Source: Roseovarius lutimaris
GTDB taxonomy: Bacteria; Pseudomonadota; Alphaproteobacteria; Rhodobacterales; Rhodobacteraceae
Direction of reading: 5' to 3'
Assembly (NCBI RefSeq): GCF_900115165.1
Contig: NZ_FOVP01000005.1
Span: 62,001 to 126,000 of the forward strand
Length of the DNA stretch: 64,000 nt
Numbering within the stretch: position 1 is the stretch's first letter; every line of letters starts with the position of its first letter. Shown here in pieces: positions 1-7,742 of this stretch. The notes below the pieces were generated by a model that did not search any database, was not told where the DNA came from, and was given only the letters and a program-made list of their open reading frames with translations. The position numbers and the translations under genes were made by a program.

Positions 1-253
1 GAAAACCATAACCCGGATGCACCGCCTCGGCGCCGGTCTGGCGAATGGCCGCCATCACCTTGTCGATGACGATATAGGATTCATTGGCCGGTGCGGGACC
101 GATATGAACCGCCTCATCGGCCATGCGCACATGCAGTGCATTGCGGTCGGCATCCGAATAGATCGCCACCGTCTTGATACCCATGGCCCGCGCGGTTTTG
201 ATCACCCGACAGGCGATCTCGCCACGGTTCGCGATCAGGATCTTCTTGAACAT
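1..253 (-). CDS. pccA: propionyl-CoA carboxylase biotin carboxylase subunit, N-terminal part
   Basis: This is the first 84 residues of a biotin carboxylase; the gene runs off the left edge. The start reads [19 protein letters not shown], the standard opening of the biotin carboxylase N-domain, followed by AVHPGYGF, part of the conserved HPGYGxLSE region. The alpha subunit carboxylates its own biotin using ATP and bicarbonate, then passes the carboxyl group to PccB. Acetyl-CoA or methylcrotonyl-CoA carboxylase subunits open in the same way. I choose propionyl-CoA because pccB lies about 2.5 kb upstream on the same strand, which is an inference. About 150 bases separate it from the lipoprotein gene upstream. 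Confidence 0.85.
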   Translation of the reverse strand, partial: MFKKILIANRGEIACRVIKTARAMGIKTVAIYSDADRNALHVRMADEAVHIGPAPANESYIVIDKVMAAIRQTGAEAVHPGYGF

Positions 254-400
254 CTTAGGTCCCTTCTTTCCGGTTCTTGGCCGCGCGTCTGCGCGCACGG
301 GTCTTGCACAAAAAGACCACCGGCGCGTTCTGCACCGATGGTCCGGGTCTCAGCATCGCAGCGCGCGGGCCATTGGCCCGGCGTGCGGCTTGAATTCTCT

Positions 401-619
401 TTAGTTACAGCGGCTTGGGTAGGCCTGACAATAAACCACGTTGCCCGCGGCCCCGACAGCGGCGCCGGTAATGACACTTCCGCCCACCACAGCGCCGGTG
501 ACCGCACCGGCACCGCCACCCAAAAGCGCCTGTTCGGGCACCGTGTCGCCACAGGCCGCAAGCCCCATGAGGGCAAGTGCCGAGAGCATCGGAATAACTT
601 TGCGTTGGATGGTGTGCAT
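401..619 (-). CDS. small glycine-zipper lipoprotein
   Basis: A 72-residue protein with a lipoprotein signal: a basic start (residues 1-8), a hydrophobic stretch, and the lipobox LAAC with Cys23 as the lipidation site. The mature part is a glycine-zipper-like segment (GGGAGAVTGAVVGGSVITG) and a short tail with two cysteines. Such proteins usually sit in or at the outer membrane; no specific role can be read here. A strong AGGAGG ribosome binding site lies nine bases before the ATG. A GC-rich inverted repeat at 366-380 (CGGGCC-ATT-GGCCCG) lies just after the stop on this strand and may end transcription. Confidence 0.75.
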   Translation of the reverse strand: MHTIQRKVIPMLSALALMGLAACGDTVPEQALLGGGAGAVTGAVVGGSVITGAAVGAAGNVVYCQAYPSRCN

Positions 620-977
620 GTTGGATCGCCTCCTGAAATACGCGATTGGATATCGCCGTCAGTCAACGCCATATCACGTGCACCGTCAAAGCCGCCACGC
701 CCGACATAATGCCGATCGGCAAACCGCCGCCGAGATCCGTAAAGCCGGTGTTTCAAAGAAAAAACGGGCGGTCTATGCCAACCAGCACAGCGCCGCCCGT
801 AAGGGGAAGGGTAACGGATCAGACGTTTGGTCAACGCCCCTTGGGGAAGGGCTTCCATCACCTGCTTCATACTGCCGATATCGCAGGCTGCGGCCAAGCC
901 GAAATCACGCGGGACAACCGCATCGGCTGTATTCCGCGTGTTTTCACAACCGACTGGCAAGTTCATGCCGACCCGCG
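620..977. other. gene-poor stretch with terminator
   Basis: I see no convincing gene here. The minus strand stays open from 981 across the whole stretch, and its ATG overlaps the stop of the upstream gene (ATGA). That frame, however, runs through a terminator hairpin at 764-800 and then over the lipoprotein gene, so I do not call it. Confidence 0.5.
753..800 (-). terminator. Rho-independent terminator
   Basis: ACGGGCGG (764-771) pairs with CCGCCCGT (793-800). On the minus strand the stem is followed by TTTTTTCTTTG. It probably ends transcription of the hypothetical gene at 978-1340. Confidence 0.65.
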
Positions 978-1340
978 TCATCCCTCAGCCTCCCGGTCGC
1001 TGAACACTTCGGGAAAAGACGACCGCGCAACGGCCAGATCAATCACCAGCAAGGCGTCATAGCTTTCAGGGTCAAAGCCCTCTTCAAAGGGCTTCACCTC
1101 ACGTCCGAACAACCACGCCAGACGCCCGGCATCAAGATTGCCACGCTCAAACGGCTGATCGCCGAAATGCTCCCAGAGCGCACGCAAGAAGCCGACATCG
1201 GCACGCCGGTCTGCGGGCCTGCGATCACGAAATCGCTCGCGCTCGGTCAGCGGTGTGGCGCCCCTGGGATTGGCGCGGCGAATGACAAACTGGAAATCCG
1301 TGCCCGGAAGACGCCCGGGGAACCCGCGGTGTTTGATCAT
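978..1340 (-). CDS. conserved-looking hypothetical protein in the pcc region
   Basis: A 120-residue soluble protein of unknown function. It is rich in Arg, Asp and Phe, with a distinctive start (GFPGRLPGTDFQFVIRRANP) and an acidic C-terminal half (FDPESYDALLVIDLAVA). It has no signal peptide, membrane segment or motif I can name. A G-rich run precedes the ATG. It lies on the same strand as pccA and pccB, among several small genes. I judge it real from its composition and its place between terminators, not from a family match. Confidence 0.55.
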   Translation of the reverse strand: MIKHRGFPGRLPGTDFQFVIRRANPRGATPLTERERFRDRRPADRRADVGFLRALWEHFGDQPFERGNLDAGRLAWLFGREVKPFEEGFDPESYDALLVIDLAVARSSFPEVFSDREAEG

Positions 1341-1520
1341 GACACCCCCCCTGATCCGACAGAGACGGGGGCGGACATTCCCGAGGCCGCCCGCATCACG
1401 GCTGACAATAGAGCGCAGGGCCCGGAAAAAGGCTGAAAAGACCTAAAAATATGGTGATAGCCGCAGCTTGCCGCTACACGATAGCGCAAATCGCGAGCTT
1501 TGACGCATCGCGCCAAAAGC

Positions 1521-1544
1521 GGGACAGGCGGTGCCGCCTGTCCC
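1521..1544 (-). terminator. terminator hairpin after the small lipoprotein gene
   Basis: A perfect 11-bp inverted repeat (GGGACAGGCGG, then TG, then the complement). On the minus strand it is followed by GCTTTTGG. It starts 18 bases after the stop codon of the 47-residue lipoprotein gene. Confidence 0.65.
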
Positions 1545-1562
1545 TGTTCAACCTTGAAAAGG

Positions 1563-1706
1563 TTACTTGTACTTACCGGTGATAACCGGCTCGGTCGAAA
1601 TCGGCTCGGGCTCGACAACGACGAATTCTTCCTGTGCGGGCTGTGCGCAAGCTGCGACAAAGGCCACAAGGCCAATTGCGAGAACGCTCTTGATGCTGTT
1701 CGACAT
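1563..1706 (-). CDS. 47-residue lipoprotein
   Basis: A tiny lipoprotein starting MSNSIKSVLAIGLVAFVAAC, whose lipobox VAAC gives a lipidated Cys20. The mature part is acidic (QEEFVVVEPEPISTEPVITG) and ends in Lys-Tyr-Lys. The start at 1706 is fixed by AGGAGA about eight bases upstream; a longer reading from 1757 would place the signal peptide after 17 odd residues. Its own terminator follows at 1521-1544, so it is probably a single-gene transcript. The function is unknown. The shape suggests a small outer-membrane or periplasm-facing lipopeptide of the kind common in Rhodobacterales. Confidence 0.75.
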   Translation of the reverse strand: MSNSIKSVLAIGLVAFVAACAQPAQEEFVVVEPEPISTEPVITGKYK

Positions 1707-1929
1707 GTATTTCTCCTGTCTCTCTTGTCTGCATAAACGGAGGCCACAGGGACACATCCCCCTGACCGCCCGAATGGCGAGGTTAAGGTTACTCTGGTGT
1801 AACCAGCCCTCATCATAGCCGAATTTCGGGAAAATGAATACGCGCCAGTGGCGAACACCCGCTCATGTGACGCCAAAGCCTCATTCCGCCCCCCACGTGA
1901 ACTGCGTCTCTCAACATCTTGTGTTTGCA

Positions 1930-2322
1930 TTAAAACATCTCCCAGATGCAGACCCCGTCCTGCACGCTATAAGCCTCGAAAACCTGTGTCACCTCGGGGT
2001 CGAACGCCCCGAATTCTGACGGCCGGTCGGCCAGTGATATAACAATCCGGTTCGGTATTGGACCGATGCCCGGAAGCCGCGTCACGGCGTAGGTCTGACA
2101 CAAGTAATCCATATCCCCCATGACCATCTCCAGCGCGGCCTCGCCGCCCGTAAACCCTTCTGCAACAAAGCGAAACCGATACGTAAGCCCTCCGCCCGGC
2201 CGATCCGTCAGCACCTCCAGAAGCCGCGCCTCAAGTCCCGAAGGCAGCAGCAGCGTCTCCTCCTGCGCCGCCGCTGCCTGTTGCGCAAGGCAGAGTGTCA
2301 CAATCAGCCCCGCGATCCTCAT
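1930..2322 (-). CDS. exported DUF6497-type protein
   Basis: A 130-residue protein with a signal peptide (MRIAGLIVTLCLAQQAAAA, cleavage about residue 19) and a mature domain with the DUF6497 hallmarks: LLLPSGLEARLLEV near the start, ISLADRPSEFG in the middle, and EAYSVQDGVCIWEMF at the C-terminus. The function of this family is not known. Its ATG overlaps the stop of the upstream gene by four bases (ATGA), so the two are translationally coupled. The family assignment is from memory of the pattern, not from a search. Confidence 0.7.
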   Translation of the reverse strand: MRIAGLIVTLCLAQQAAAAQEETLLLPSGLEARLLEVLTDRPGGGLTYRFRFVAEGFTGGEAALEMVMGDMDYLCQTYAVTRLPGIGPIPNRIVISLADRPSEFGAFDPEVTQVFEAYSVQDGVCIWEMF

Positions 2323-2657
2323 CTCGCCCTCCGCATCCAGCGCGCACGATTGGCCGGATCCTCAAGCACCGCCGCGATCCTTGCCTCGGCATCGGCCCGG
2401 TCAAACCGGCCCTGAACCTCGCCACCGGCAACAACCTCAAGGCCGCCGTAAGAGCGCGTCACCCGCACCGCCGGTATAAATCCGCGCAGGGTCTGCAACG
2501 CGCGCCACATATCCTGGCGGATCAGATGCGCAAGATAGCGTCGCCCACCCTTTGGAAGCCGAGTCGCAACCGCCAGATCAAAGCGAACAGGCCAGCGCCG
2601 CGCCACCACAAGCGCGCCGCCCTCCTCCTCGATCTCATGCCAGCGATCCCGGCCCAT
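2319..2657 (-). CDS. hypothetical protein coupled to the DUF6497 gene
   Basis: A 112-residue soluble protein of unknown function. Notable parts are DRWHEIEEEGGALVVARRW, a basic KGGRRYLAHLIRQDMWRAL segment and an Arg-rich C-terminus. I place the start at 2657. The frame stays open to 2723, but those extra codons fall in the hairpin and repeat that follow pccB, which should be untranslated. It overlaps the DUF6497 gene by four bases and lies downstream of pccB on the same strand, so it could be read at a low level from the pccB promoter. Confidence 0.6.
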   Translation of the reverse strand: MGRDRWHEIEEEGGALVVARRWPVRFDLAVATRLPKGGRRYLAHLIRQDMWRALQTLRGFIPAVRVTRSYGGLEVVAGGEVQGRFDRADAEARIAAVLEDPANRARWMRRAR

Positions 2658-2672
2658 GCCCTGTCCACTTCC

Positions 2673-2723
2673 CCTATTTCTTCTGGCCCTAAATATCCCG
2701 GGGGTTTGGGGGCTGGCCCCCAA
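2673..2723 (-). repeat. Rhodobacterales-type intergenic hairpin repeat, copy 1
   Basis: Directly after pccB on the minus strand, an 8-bp GC stem (TTGGGGGC / GCCCCCAA, 2706-2723) is followed by CCCGGGATATTTAGGGCC and AGAAGAAATAGG. A second copy of the same layout (GC-rich block, GGGAGTATTTTTGGAAAGATGAAAG) is at 16921-16975. This hairpin-plus-tail unit probably acts as a terminator or mRNA-end element. Confidence 0.5.
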
Positions 2724-2735
2724 GTCGCCCTTCCC

Positions 2736-4268
2736 TCAAAGCGGAATATTGTCGTGCTTTTTCCAAGGGTTGGTCAGCTTCTTGTTGCGCAGGGATGCAA
2801 ACGCCCGGCTCACCCGCATCCGCGTGCTGCGCGGCTGAATCACCTCGTCGATGAATCCGCGTTCGGCGGCGACGAACGGATTGGCGAAGCGATCCTCGTA
2901 ATCCCTGGTATGGGCCGCGATCTTCTCGGCATCCTTGAGATCACCGCGATGGATGATCTCGGTCGCCCCCTTGGCCCCCATCACTGCGATCTCCGCCGTG
3001 GGCCAGGCATAGTTGAAATCGCCGCGCAGGTGCTTGGACGCCATCACGTCATAGGCGCCACCATAGGCCTTGCGGGTGATCACTGTCACCTTCGGCACCG
3101 TCGCCTCGCCGTAAGCGAACAAGAGCTTCGCACCATGTTTGATCACGCCGCCGAATTCCTGGCCTGTTCCCGGCAGAAAGCCCGGCACATCGACCAGCGT
3201 CAGGATCGGAATTTCGAACGCATCACAAAACCGCACAAAGCGCGCCGCCTTGCGCGAGCTGTCGATATCAAGACATCCCGCAAGAACCATCGGCTGGTTG
3301 GCGACAACCCCGACAGTCTGACCTTCCAGACGGATAAACCCGGTGATGATATTCTTGGCAAATTCGGCCTGAATCTCATAAAAATCAGCCTCATCGGCGA
3401 TTTTATGGATTAATTCCTTCATATCATAGGGAGAGTTGGCATTGTCGGGGATCAGCGTATCAAGGCTATTCTCGACGCGCCCCGGTTGGTCAAAGAACGG
3501 ACGCACGGGCGGCTTTTCTCGGTTATTGAGCGGCAGGAAATCCACCAGACGGCGCACTTCAGCCAAGGCCTCGACATCGTTTTCAAACGCGCCATCGGCG
3601 ACACTTGATTTGCGGGTATGGGTGCTGGCGCCGCCAAGCTCTTCGGCGGTGACCACCTCGTTGGTGACCGTCTTGACCACATCGGGCCCGGTCACGAACA
3701 TGTAGGAACTGTCGCGCACCATGAAGATGAAATCGGTCATCGCGGGCGAATAGACCGCCCCCCCGGCGCAGGGACCCATGATCAGGCTGATCTGCGGGAT
3801 GACGCCGCTGGCCATGATATTGCGCTGAAACACCTCGGCATAGCCGGCAAGGCTGGCGACCCCCTCCTGAATGCGCGCACCGCCGGAATCGTTGATCCCG
3901 ATCACCGGCGCGCCGTTCTGCATCGCCATATCCATGATCTTGCAGATCTTTTCGGCGTGGGTTTCGGACAGTGAGCCGCCAAACACGGTAAAGTCCTGGC
4001 TGAACACATAGACCATCCGGCCATTGATCGTGCCCCAGCCGGTGACAACACCGTCGCCATAAGGCCGATCCTGTTCCATGCCGAAATCGGTACAGCGATG
4101 CGCCTTGAACATGTCGAACTCTTCAAAGCTGGCGTCGTCCAGCAAAAGCTCGATACGTTCGCGTGCTGTCAGCTTGCCCTTGGCATGCTGTGCGTCGATC
4201 CGGCGCTGTCCACCGCCCTGACGGGCTTCGGCGCGGCGGCCTTCCAATTCCTGAAGGATGTCTTTCAT
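2736..4268 (-). CDS. pccB: propionyl-CoA carboxylase carboxyltransferase subunit
   Basis: A 510-residue carboxyltransferase that moves CO2 from biotin to propionyl-CoA, giving methylmalonyl-CoA. This step is needed to use propionate and, through the ethylmalonyl-CoA pathway, acetate. The length and the ending ([15 protein letters not shown]) are typical of PccB. Visible motifs include [32 protein letters not shown] and [16 protein letters not shown] of the crotonase-fold halves. The start at 4268 has AAGGGGAG upstream; a longer frame to 4403 runs through the operator region and is rejected. TTTGCAAA-type boxes lie about 70-120 bases upstream. Confidence 0.95.
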   Translation of the reverse strand: MKDILQELEGRRAEARQGGGQRRIDAQHAKGKLTARERIELLLDDASFEEFDMFKAHRCTDFGMEQDRPYGDGVVTGWGTINGRMVYVFSQDFTVFGGSLSETHAEKICKIMDMAMQNGAPVIGINDSGGARIQEGVASLAGYAEVFQRNIMASGVIPQISLIMGPCAGGAVYSPAMTDFIFMVRDSSYMFVTGPDVVKTVTNEVVTAEELGGASTHTRKSSVADGAFENDVEALAEVRRLVDFLPLNNREKPPVRPFFDQPGRVENSLDTLIPDNANSPYDMKELIHKIADEADFYEIQAEFAKNIITGFIRLEGQTVGVVANQPMVLAGCLDIDSSRKAARFVRFCDAFEIPILTLVDVPGFLPGTGQEFGGVIKHGAKLLFAYGEATVPKVTVITRKAYGGAYDVMASKHLRGDFNYAWPTAEIAVMGAKGATEIIHRGDLKDAEKIAAHTRDYEDRFANPFVAAERGFIDEVIQPRSTRMRVSRAFASLRNKKLTNPWKKHDNIPL

Positions 4269-4338
4269 GGCACTCCCCTTGCAATATTGCGCATAGCATA
4301 GGGATTTTAGGCGCGAGCACAAAGCAGAATCCCGCAAA

Positions 4339-4386
4339 TTTGCAAAGATATGAAAACCTAGAATTGCAAACCTGTAAATTTGCGAA
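4339..4386. promoter_or_regulatory. cluster of TTTGCAAA-type boxes, candidate PccR/ScfR operator
   Basis: Three related boxes: TTTGCAAA at 4339-4346 (inside the palindrome GCAAATTTGC, 4334-4343), ATTGCAAA at 4363-4370, and TTTGCGAA at 4379-4386. The propionate regulator PccR of Rhodobacter sphaeroides acts at TTTGCAAA-N4-TTTGCAAA upstream of pccB. Here the spacing is 16 and 8 bases between boxes, not 4. The location fits a pccB operator. It may also affect the divergent transporter gene. Confidence 0.55.
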
Positions 4387-4437
4387 TATATGGCGGGCGC
4401 CATGGACTTCCCCGCGCGCGCCTTTTACGCCATTTGC

Positions 4438-5655
4438 ATGAACCGGGAAAACAAGGTCCGGTTTCTGGACCGCTCAACACCACCGCATATAATCACGTTG
4501 ATCCTGCTGGCAGGGCTTTCTGCCTTGGCGATGAATATTTTCCTGCCAAGCCTGCCGGGCATGACCGAGTGGTTTGACACCGAATACCGGCTGATCCAAC
4601 TGTCTGTTGCGCTGTATCTCGGGGTCAATGCCGGGCTGCAATTGCTGATGGGGCCGATTTCGGATCGCTGGGGGCGACGGCCGGTGATTATCGGCGGGCT
4701 AGGCCTGTTTCTGATCGCCACGCTTGGCTGTATCTTTGCGCCCAACGTCTATGTTTTCCTGACCTTTCGCATGTTTCAGGCCAGCGTGGTCGTGGCCATG
4801 GTTCTAAGCCGTGCCATCGTGCGCGACATGGTCCCACAGGACCGCGCCGCGAGCATGATCGGCTATGTCACCATGGGCATGGCCGTGGTGCCGATGATTG
4901 GCCCGGCCTTTGGCGGGGTGCTGGATGATCTGTTTGGCTGGCAGGCCAATTTCTGGGCGTTGTTCGCGCTTGGTGCGCTGATCCTCTGGCTTTCCTGGTC
5001 CGATCTTGGCGAGACGGCCCCCCTGAGCGGGCGCACGCTTGGCCAGCAGTTTCGCGAATACCCCGAACTTCTGACCTCACGGCGCTTTTGGGGCTATGCC
5101 CTGGCGTCGGGGTTTTCATCAGGATCGTTCTTTGCCTATCTCGGCGGCGCACCCTTTGTCGGAGCAGAGGTCTTTGGCCTGCCCCCCGCGCAGCTTGGCC
5201 TGTTTTTTGGCGCCCCGGCAATCGGCTATTTCCTGGGGAATTTCGCCTCGGGGCGCTTTTCCACCCGGCTTGGCGTCAACCGAATGGTGTTCTGGGGCAC
5301 ATTGGCCAACGCGATCGGAATCGCCGTGAACCTGTCGCTGTTTTACCTCGACCTTGGCACGGCGGTCACGTTTTTCGGGCTAATGACGCTGATGGGATTG
5401 GGCAATGGCATGGTCATCCCCAACGCCACGGCGGGCGCCCTGTCTGTGCGCCCCGAGCTTGCCGGCACCGCGAGCGGTCTGGCCGGGGCGTTGATGATCG
5501 GGCTTGGGGCGGCGCTATCGGCGCTTGCGGGATTGCTTCTGACCCCTGAGAACGGGGCGTTCACCTTGCTCTGGATCATGCTCATCACCGGGCTTGCCGC
5601 CATCGTGACAATCCTGTTGGTGATGCGGCGCGAACGTCGGCTTGGCCTGTCCTGA
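4438..5655 (+). CDS. Bcr/CflA-type drug efflux transporter (MFS)
   Basis: A 405-residue major facilitator protein of the Bcr/CflA subfamily, with about 12 membrane helices, expected to export drugs or metabolites by proton antiport. The start LDRSTPPHIITLILLAGLSA, the phrase MNIFLPSLPGM and the loop GPISDRWGRRPV between helices 2 and 3 are typical. In-frame ATGs at 4390 and 4402 would add 16 or 12 residues; none of the starts has a clear Shine-Dalgarno site. I prefer 4438 because family members start close to LDR. It is divergent from pccB, and its 5' region abuts the TTTGCAAA boxes. The substrate is not known. Confidence 0.85.
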   Translation: MNRENKVRFLDRSTPPHIITLILLAGLSALAMNIFLPSLPGMTEWFDTEYRLIQLSVALYLGVNAGLQLLMGPISDRWGRRPVIIGGLGLFLIATLGCIFAPNVYVFLTFRMFQASVVVAMVLSRAIVRDMVPQDRAASMIGYVTMGMAVVPMIGPAFGGVLDDLFGWQANFWALFALGALILWLSWSDLGETAPLSGRTLGQQFREYPELLTSRRFWGYALASGFSSGSFFAYLGGAPFVGAEVFGLPPAQLGLFFGAPAIGYFLGNFASGRFSTRLGVNRMVFWGTLANAIGIAVNLSLFYLDLGTAVTFFGLMTLMGLGNGMVIPNATAGALSVRPELAGTASGLAGALMIGLGAALSALAGLLLTPENGAFTLLWIMLITGLAAIVTILLVMRRERRLGLS

Positions 5656-5713
5656 AGGCTCACTCACATCCACTCACGATTATTCGACCTTCTCTGGTTT
5701 TTGCGCAATGCGC

Positions 5714-5725
5714 CCCCACGTGGGG
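5714..5725. promoter_or_regulatory. 12-bp palindrome CCCCACGTGGGG
   Basis: A perfect palindrome 25 bases before a possible 31-codon ORF with a very good ribosome binding site. It could be a regulator site or a short hairpin in the leader. No binding protein can be named. Confidence 0.35.
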
Positions 5726-5750
5726 AAGAACCAACCAAAAGGAGGCCTGA

Positions 5751-5846
5751 ATGACCCCGACCCGCCCCGAGACGGATGCCAAAACCAGGCCGCCTGCGCC
5801 TGAAATCGCCCTGACGTTTACCTTTACCGATTGGGCGGCGATCTAA
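5751..5846 (+). CDS. possible 31-residue protein or leader peptide
   Basis: A short ORF with a near-ideal ribosome binding site (AAAAGGAGG, five bases before the ATG). The peptide starts MTPTRPETDAKTRPPAPE and ends in a hydrophobic ALTFTFTDWAAI tail. Its stop codon sits in the four-base loop of a perfect 7-bp hairpin (GGCGATC-TAAA-GATCGCC, 5837-5854). The next gene on this strand, an L,D-transpeptidase, starts 124 bases later. It may be a free small protein or a leader. No homologue is recognised. Confidence 0.4.
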   Translation: MTPTRPETDAKTRPPAPEIALTFTFTDWAAI

Positions 5847-5854
5847 AGATCGCC
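5837..5854 (+). other. perfect hairpin around the stop codon of the 31-codon ORF
   Basis: GGCGATC (5837-5843) pairs with GATCGCC (5848-5854) around the loop TAAA, which contains the stop codon. No T-run follows, so it is not a classical terminator. Ribosomes ending translation would melt it. Confidence 0.5.
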
Positions 5855-5969
5855 AAAATCGCGGCCCCATCGCCACAGTTACGCAAAAGGTGATCAAATC
5901 ACCGGGTTTTGAGTGTCGTAACTTTCCGGGGCTATTGTATACTGCGACGCGTATTTCAGGAGATGACCA

Positions 5970-6536
5970 ATGATCGACCGCCGCAAATTTCTGGCCACCG
6001 GCCTTGCTGCCACAGCCATCCCCGCGCTTGTGCCTGCCATGGCAAGCGCCTTCGAGCTTGATCCAAGGTACGCCCCGCAAGAGGTGGCCTTTGACCCCAA
6101 ATATCAACCCGGCCAGCTTATCATCCTGCCGCGCGCGCACTTTCTTTACTTCGTGACCGCACCGGGCGTCGCGCGTCGTTACGGCGTTGGCGTGGGCAAG
6201 GCCGGGCTTGAATTCACCGGCACCGCCACGATTGCCGTGAAAAAGGAATGGCCCACCTGGCGCCCTACAAATGAGATGATCGAACGCGATCCCGGTGCCT
6301 ATGGGCGCTTCAAGGGCAACGACTATGTTCAGCCGGGCGGCAAGGGCAACCCGCTTGGATCGCGCGCGCTTTACCTGTTCCAGAACGGGCGTGACACCTA
6401 TTATCGGATCCATGGCACGAACCAGCCTAGCTCGATCGGGCGCTCGGTCTCGAATGGCTGCATTCGGATGATCAACGCGCATGTTCAGGACCTTTACGAG
6501 CGGGTGCCGACCGGCACGGTTGTCACGGTTCTCTAA
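5970..6536 (+). CDS. exported L,D-transpeptidase (YkuD family)
   Basis: A 188-residue periplasmic enzyme expected to cross-link peptidoglycan stem peptides or anchor proteins to them. A Tat-type signal peptide (DRRKFLATGLAATAIPALVPAMASA, residues 3-27) is followed by the YkuD domain. The catalytic signature is HGTN about 30 residues before SVSNGCIRM, giving the active-site histidine and cysteine. The start has CAGGAG seven bases upstream. A terminator follows at 6558. The Tat signal rather than Sec is common for this family in Rhodobacterales. Which cross-link it makes cannot be told. Confidence 0.9.
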   Translation: MIDRRKFLATGLAATAIPALVPAMASAFELDPRYAPQEVAFDPKYQPGQLIILPRAHFLYFVTAPGVARRYGVGVGKAGLEFTGTATIAVKKEWPTWRPTNEMIERDPGAYGRFKGNDYVQPGGKGNPLGSRALYLFQNGRDTYYRIHGTNQPSSIGRSVSNGCIRMINAHVQDLYERVPTGTVVTVL

Positions 6537-6557
6537 GTCAGATCATACCAAGGTTGC

Positions 6558-6590
6558 CCGCCGGTTCTGCCATCGCAGGACCGGCGGTTT
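6558..6590 (+). terminator. terminator of the L,D-transpeptidase gene
   Basis: CCGCCGGTTCTGC (6558-6570) pairs with GCAGGACCGGCGG (6575-6587) over a CATC loop, with one G-T wobble, followed by TTTC. It starts 21 bases after the stop codon. Confidence 0.7.
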
Positions 6591-6814
6591 CGCATTAAAC
6601 AGCAATAAACGCGCGAAATCTCTGGCTTGATGCGCCAATCCGCGCCTCGATTCTTGTGGCTTGATTTTTTTTAAATCTGCACTCATATTTTTGACTGCGA
6701 CGTTACAGCTATCGACCACCTGCTCCTATCAACGGCTCAGTCACTCGATCTTGCACGACTTTGCCGGGCTGCCGCACCAACGCGGGCAGCGAAAACTGAG
6801 AAGGAGACCACACA
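6588..6814 (+). other. long leader region of the cold-shock gene
   Basis: About 225 bases without a gene. It contains a T-rich block (TTGATTTTTTTTAAATC, about 6661-6677) and then a GC-rich stretch ending in AGAAGGAGACC before cspA. Cold-shock mRNAs often carry long structured leaders. No specific structure is assigned here. Confidence 0.35.
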
Positions 6815-7021
6815 ATGGCGAGTGGCACCGTAAAATGGTTTAACGCAACCAAAGGGTTTGGCTTTATTGCGCCCGATGGCGGCGGCAAGGATGTATTCGT
6901 TCATATTTCGGCTGTCGAGCGCGCAGGCCTCACCGGTCTGGCCGACGACCAGAAAGTGACATTCGACGTCGAAGCGGGCCGTGACGGTCGCGAATCGGCG
7001 ACAAATATCTCTCTCGCATAA
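6815..7021 (+). CDS. cold-shock protein
   Basis: A 68-residue single cold-shock domain that binds single-stranded RNA and DNA. RNP1 (KGFGFI, residues 14-19) and RNP2 (VFVHI, about 28-32) are intact, and the start [18 protein letters not shown] is canonical. AAGGAG lies seven to eight bases before the ATG. It is a single gene with its own terminator and a long leader. Several cold-shock paralogues are usual in these genomes, so I give no specific symbol. Confidence 0.95.
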   Translation: MASGTVKWFNATKGFGFIAPDGGGKDVFVHISAVERAGLTGLADDQKVTFDVEAGRDGRESATNISLA

Positions 7022-7046
7022 GGCGCGCGATCCTGCGTTGCGATCT

Positions 7047-7073
7047 GGGCCCCGCGTGGGCCCTTTTCATTTT
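7047..7073 (+). terminator. terminator of the cold-shock gene
   Basis: GGGCCC (7047-7052), loop CGCGT, GGGCCC (7058-7063), then TTTTCATTTT. The last bases overlap the end of the convergent tesA gene. Confidence 0.75.
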
Positions 7074-7690
7074 GTGGCGTTGATCAACTCAATCACCCTG
7101 GGGCCAAGCGCCTCTACGATCCGCCCCACCCCGTCGGCATTGGGGTGAATACCATCGGGTTGAAAATAGGCCTGAAGATCGGCAGGCGAGCCCTCGCCCA
7201 GACCGGCAAAGAAATTGCCCACGTAAAGCGTGCCATAGGCCTCTGACAGTTCTGGATAGATCGCGTCGAAATCGGCCTTGTACCCGGCCCCGTAATTGCC
7301 CGGCGCTTTCATCCCGACAAGCAGGACTTCGATCTCTTTGGCCTCGGCCACCTTGAGAATTTTCTCGATATTCCCGCGGCTCACGCCCGGATCAAACCCG
7401 CGAAGCAAATCATTGCCGCCAAGCGTGACAATCATCGCCTCGACCTCTGGCGTCAGGCTCCACTCGACGCGCGCCGCGCCACCTGCGGTGGTGTCACCCG
7501 ACACACCGCCATTGACAAGGCGCGCCTCAATCCCCTGATCGTCAAGCCATTTCTGCATCTGCGGCACAAATCCCTGATCCTGAACAAGCCCATATCCCTG
7601 GGTCAGGCTATCGCCCAAGGCGAGCACAGTGACCGGCCCGGCCCAGGCGGGGCTGACAAGCAGAAGAAAGGCCGCTATTGCCTTGCCCAT
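7067..7690 (-). CDS. tesA: periplasmic SGNH esterase/thioesterase
   Basis: A 207-residue SGNH hydrolase of the TesA/arylesterase type, cleaving acyl esters and thioesters in the periplasm. A signal peptide (MGKAIAAFLLLVSPAWA) precedes ALGDSLTQGYG (catalytic Ser), GGNDLLRG (the Asn block) and DGIHPNADG (catalytic Asp and His). I take the start at 7690. The frame is open to 7942, but that extension lies over the divergent ABC transporter gene. The arrangement tesA divergent from ybbA-ybbP is the same as in Escherichia coli. The natural substrate is uncertain. Confidence 0.9.
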   Translation of the reverse strand: MGKAIAAFLLLVSPAWAGPVTVLALGDSLTQGYGLVQDQGFVPQMQKWLDDQGIEARLVNGGVSGDTTAGGAARVEWSLTPEVEAMIVTLGGNDLLRGFDPGVSRGNIEKILKVAEAKEIEVLLVGMKAPGNYGAGYKADFDAIYPELSEAYGTLYVGNFFAGLGEGSPADLQAYFQPDGIHPNADGVGRIVEALGPRVIELINATK

Positions 7691-7742
7691 GGCCCGGCAG
7701 GCCCCATATGTCACAACATCTTTTCCTATCAGGCGCACCCGC

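Noticed and set aside
235..981. A 248-codon minus-strand reading frame starting with an ATGA overlap of the gene at 978-1340
   Set aside because: It runs through a terminator hairpin with a T-run (753-800) and then across the lipoprotein gene and the end of the pccA leader; its composition after about residue 70 is not protein-like.
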